DNA of 64,000 bases from Saccharomyces paradoxus (Eukaryota > Ascomycota > Saccharomycetes > Saccharomycetales > Saccharomycetaceae), in assembly GCF_002079055.1 (NCBI RefSeq), contig NC_047491.1:62001-126000 (forward strand), in the 5' to 3' direction. Shown here one piece after another: positions 61,426 to 64,000 of the stretch (positions are counted from its first letter, which is position 1; the number at the start of each line of letters is the position of its first letter). Both the position numbers and the translations under genes were made by a program. The notes beneath the pieces were generated by a model, which saw nothing but the letters and a program-made list of their open reading frames with translations, was not told where the DNA came from and ran no database searches.

Positions 61426-63081
61426 ATGTCACAGTTTGTTGGTTTCGGTGTACAAGTGGAGTTAAAAGACGGAAAACTCATTCAGGGGAAAATTGCCAAA
61501 GCAACTTCAAAAGGATTGACTTTAAATGACGTTCAATTCGGCGATGGTGGCAAATCTCAAGCTTTCAAAGTGAGGGCATCAAGACTAAAGGATTTAAAGG
61601 TTCTAACTGTTGCCTCTCAATCTGGGAAAAGGAAGCAACAAAGACAACAGCAGCAACAAAGTGATTACAATCAAAATCGTGGTGAACATATTGATTGGCA
61701 AGATGACGATGTTAGTAAGATAAAACAACAGGAAGATTTCGATTTCCAAAGAAATTTGGGCATGTTTAACAAAAAGGACGTTTTCGCTCAATTAAAGCAA
61801 AATGACGATATATTACCGGAAGATAGATTACAGGGACATAACAGAAAGCAACCCCAATCGCAACAAAATAATTATCAAAACGATGAATTGGTCATTCCAG
61901 ATGCAAAGAAAGATTCATGGAACAAAATTTCTTCAAAAAGTGAGCAAAGCACACACCAATCTCAGCCGCAACAAGATGATCAAGATGATGTAGTGTTGGA
62001 TGATGACGAACATGAATACGATGTTGATGATATTGATGATCCCAGATACCTACCAATAACTCAGTCTTTGAACATCACACATTTGATTCACTCCGCAACT
62101 AGCTCCCCATCTATAGATGATAAAACTAAAAATACAGTTATAAATGATAAGGATCAGGTACTCGCTAAATTGGGTCAGATGATCATCAGTCAGTCGAGAT
62201 CTAACTCAACATCCTTACCAGCTGCGAACAAACAAACAACCATCAGATCAAAGAACACTAAGCAGAACATCCCGATGGCTACACCGGTTCAACTACTGGA
62301 AATGGAGAGCATTACATCCGAATTCTTTAGTATTAATTCAGCCGTGTTATTAGAAAATTTTGCAGTAAACTCATCGTTCTTCCTAAAGCAGAAGCTAGGT
62401 GGCCGTGCACGTTTACGTCTACAAAATTCTAATCCAGAACCTTTAGTGGTAATATTAGCCTCAGATTCCAACAGATCAGGTGCCAAAGCTTTGGCACTAG
62501 GTAGGCATCTTTGCCAAACGGGTCATATCCGTGTTATAACATTATTTACATGCTCTCAAAATGAACTACAGGATTCCATGGTCAAGCAGCAAACGGAGAT
62601 TTACAAGAAGTGTGGCGGAAAGATTGTCAACAGTGTATCATCACTAGAATCTGCTATGGAAACATTAAATAGCCCTGTAGAAATGGTCATTGATGCCATG
62701 CAGGGGTACGACTGTACATTGAGCGATCTGGCAGGCACATCGGAAGTCATTGAAAGCAGAATTAAAAGCATGATATCATGGTGTAATAAACAGCGAGGCT
62801 CCACTAAAGTATGGTCTTTGGACATACCAAACGGTTTTGATGCAGGGTCCGGTCTCCCAGATATTTTCTTCCCGGACAGGATTGAAGCCACAGGGATTAT
62901 TTGTTCTGGCTGGCCTTTGATTGCCATTAACAACTTAATCACAAATTTGCCAAGTCTAGAAGATGCTGTTCTGATTGATATGGGTATCCCACAGGGCGCC
63001 TATTCACAGAGAACTTCCTTGCGTAAATTCCAAAACTGTGATCTTTTTGTCACTGACGGGTCTTTACTATTAGACTTGTAA
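61426..63081 (+). CDS. EDC3: Enhancer of mRNA decapping Edc3
   Basis: This 551-residue P-body scaffold activates the Dcp1-Dcp2 decapping enzyme and also controls RPS28B and YRA1 mRNA decay. The N-terminal LSm domain spans about residues 1-65 (SQFVGFGVQVELKDGKLIQGKIAKATSKGLTLNDVQF), followed by a Q-rich linker. The FDF motif lies at about 100-120 (EDFDFQRNLGMFNKKDVFAQL). The YjeF-N Rossmann domain fills about 275-545 (PLVVILASDSNRSGAKALALGRHL). The length equals the S. cerevisiae protein. Confidence 0.97.
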   Translation: MSQFVGFGVQVELKDGKLIQGKIAKATSKGLTLNDVQFGDGGKSQAFKVRASRLKDLKVLTVASQSGKRKQQRQQQQQSDYNQNRGEHIDWQDDDVSKIKQQEDFDFQRNLGMFNKKDVFAQLKQNDDILPEDRLQGHNRKQPQSQQNNYQNDELVIPDAKKDSWNKISSKSEQSTHQSQPQQDDQDDVVLDDDEHEYDVDDIDDPRYLPITQSLNITHLIHSATSSPSIDDKTKNTVINDKDQVLAKLGQMIISQSRSNSTSLPAANKQTTIRSKNTKQNIPMATPVQLLEMESITSEFFSINSAVLLENFAVNSSFFLKQKLGGRARLRLQNSNPEPLVVILASDSNRSGAKALALGRHLCQTGHIRVITLFTCSQNELQDSMVKQQTEIYKKCGGKIVNSVSSLESAMETLNSPVEMVIDAMQGYDCTLSDLAGTSEVIESRIKSMISWCNKQRGSTKVWSLDIPNGFDAGSGLPDIFFPDRIEATGIICSGWPLIAINNLITNLPSLEDAVLIDMGIPQGAYSQRTSLRKFQNCDLFVTDGSLLLDL

Positions 63082-63089
63082 ACCAAGAA

Positions 63090-63350
63090 TTACTTTAGTC
63101 TAAACTGGATACATACGTAGAAGCTTACAGTAAGGAGGTGAGGGTTTGCAGCAGTAAATACAACGATGTGTTGGCCTTCACAATGACAAAAACTATGAAT
63201 ATATAAAAGGTAACGGTATAACTGAAAAACAGAATAATTACTCTTTCCCGGGTAATGAGCCCTTAAGGAGGACTCAAAACGAAAAGAAAAAAAATACGAG
63301 TGGAAAGAAAAAAATGAACCCTTTCCAGTAATTGATAATAATATAATCAT
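63090..63350 (-). CDS. Doubtful frame in the EDC3-VAC8 gap (YEL014C position)
   Basis: A minus-strand ATG frame of 86 codons, rich in F, S, Y and H, lies where S. cerevisiae has the dubious 101-codon YEL014C, as I recall. It has no domain, and its length differs from that frame. Probably not a gene. Confidence 0.15.
   Translation of the reverse strand: MIILLSITGKGSFFSFHSYFFSFRFESSLRAHYPGKSNYSVFQLYRYLLYIHSFCHCEGQHIVVFTAANPHLLTVSFYVCIQFRLK
63248..63255 (-). promoter_or_regulatory. Reb1 site between EDC3 and VAC8
   Basis: CCGGGTAA (TTACCCGG on the minus strand) sits 167 bp after EDC3 and about 365 bp before VAC8. It may act in EDC3 termination or the VAC8 promoter. Confidence 0.5.
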
Positions 63351-63617
63351 TCATTATTAACAATATTAGATATCAATTCAAGGCTGAATAGTACTATCAT
63401 TGTGATCAACTTTTGGTGTGAGCCTGCTTTGCTTTCTGTTTTTTTTTGTTGACTCGCTGTTCAATCTCCTACTTTTCCTTCTGTTGTTAAAATAAGGTAT
63501 TATATATTTATACAACCCTATAAAAAGCAATTAGTCAATTTTCCAATCCTACGAAGACAGGAACTGAACAAACTATAAGGGCGTTCTTTCTTCTGTATTA
63601 TATATATATTTGCAACT

Positions 63618-64000
63618 ATGGGTTCATGTTGTAGTTGCTTGAAAGATTCTTCAGACGAGGCCAGTGTCTCACCAATTGCCGATAATGAAAGAGAAGCGGT
63701 GACCTTATTACTAGGGTATTTGGAAGATAAAGATCAATTAGACTTCTACTCAGGCGGTCCACTGAAGGCCCTAACGACTTTGGTGTATTCAGATAATCTA
63801 AATCTGCAAAGGAGCGCCGCTCTGGCATTCGCAGAAATTACTGAAAAATACGTCCGCCAAGTCTCTAGAGAAGTACTAGAACCTATCTTAATATTATTAC
63901 AAAGTCAAGACCCACAAATTCAAGTGGCCGCTTGTGCGGCCCTGGGTAATTTGGCCGTTAATAATGAAAATAAATTATTGATAGTGGAAATGGGAGGCTT
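63618..64000 (+). CDS. VAC8: Vacuolar armadillo-repeat protein Vac8, N-terminal part (cut by window edge)
   Basis: The gene starts at 63618 and runs off the right edge, so about 127 residues are present. [10 protein letters not shown] carries the myristoylated G2 and palmitoylated C4, C5 and C7 that anchor Vac8 to the vacuole membrane. Armadillo repeats begin in this part ([18 protein letters not shown] ... [21 protein letters not shown]). Vac8 acts in vacuole inheritance (with Vac17), fusion, the nucleus-vacuole junction (with Nvj1) and the Cvt pathway (with Atg13). The short Ser/Asp spacer after the SH4-like end is as expected. Confidence 0.96.
   Translation, partial: MGSCCSCLKDSSDEASVSPIADNEREAVTLLLGYLEDKDQLDFYSGGPLKALTTLVYSDNLNLQRSAALAFAEITEKYVRQVSREVLEPILILLQSQDPQIQVAACAALGNLAVNNENKLLIVEMGG

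Larger units (their letters stand above)
63082..63617. other. EDC3 3' region and VAC8 promoter
   Basis: This 536-base gap between two plus-strand genes holds a Reb1 site at 63248-63255 and a TTATATATTTATA stretch about 63499-63511 that probably provides the VAC8 TATA. The only frame is the doubtful one on the minus strand. Confidence 0.5.

Overview
This is a budding-yeast chromosome segment. Gene order and protein sequences match the left arm of Saccharomyces chromosome V, from FRD1 (YEL047C) to VAC8 (YEL013W). Compared from memory, URA3 differs from S. cerevisiae at about 7% of bases over its first ~575 bases, mostly silently. Mcm3 and Mms21 also carry scattered substitutions. That fits a close sister species, most likely S. 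paradoxus, better than S. cerevisiae itself; a whole-genome comparison would settle it. Genes are dense, on both strands, and no introns are needed to explain any of them.

Layout: 1-9.4 kb holds FRD1 (cut by the window edge), GLY1, IES6, YEL043W and GDA1. 10-20.2 kb holds YEF1, UTR2, CYC7, UTR4, RAD23, ANP1 and HYP2. 20.2-31.9 kb holds an MTC7-like frame, tRNA-Ser(AGA), MCM3, SPF1, ECM10 and BUD16, with a candidate replication origin between SPF1 and ECM10. 31.9-35.3 kb is the main gene-poor stretch: it has a small unrecognised gene for a predicted secreted glycoprotein, a degenerate Ty1/Ty2-type delta LTR and the initiator tRNA-Met gene. 35.3-52.1 kb holds VMA3, SNU13, YEL025C, RIP1, YEL023C, GEA2, URA3 and TIM9. 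52.1-53.4 kb is a second accessory patch, with a GC-rich relic-like coding stretch and an apparent nested pair of solo LTRs. 53.4-64 kb holds PXP1, MMS21, EAF5, PMP2, GTT3, NPP2, EDC3 and the start of VAC8.

The genes do not form one pathway. They are ordinary housekeeping genes: heme and oxygen linked respiration (FRD1, CYC7, RIP1), secretory pathway and cell wall (GDA1, ANP1, SPF1, GEA2, UTR2), DNA replication and repair (MCM3, RAD23, MMS21), chromatin (IES6, EAF5) and mitochondrial import (TIM9, ECM10). Several promoters show recognisable sites: Rox1 (FRD1), Hap1 (CYC7), a PACE-like site (RAD23), Mcm1/ECB (MCM3), PAC/RRPE (SNU13), CCAAT and CACGTG (RIP1), Ppr1 (URA3) and several Reb1 sites.

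The most interesting items are the secreted-protein gene at 33.5 kb, the GC-rich relic at 52.3-52.7 kb, and a four-AUG upstream frame overlapping the UTR4 start.
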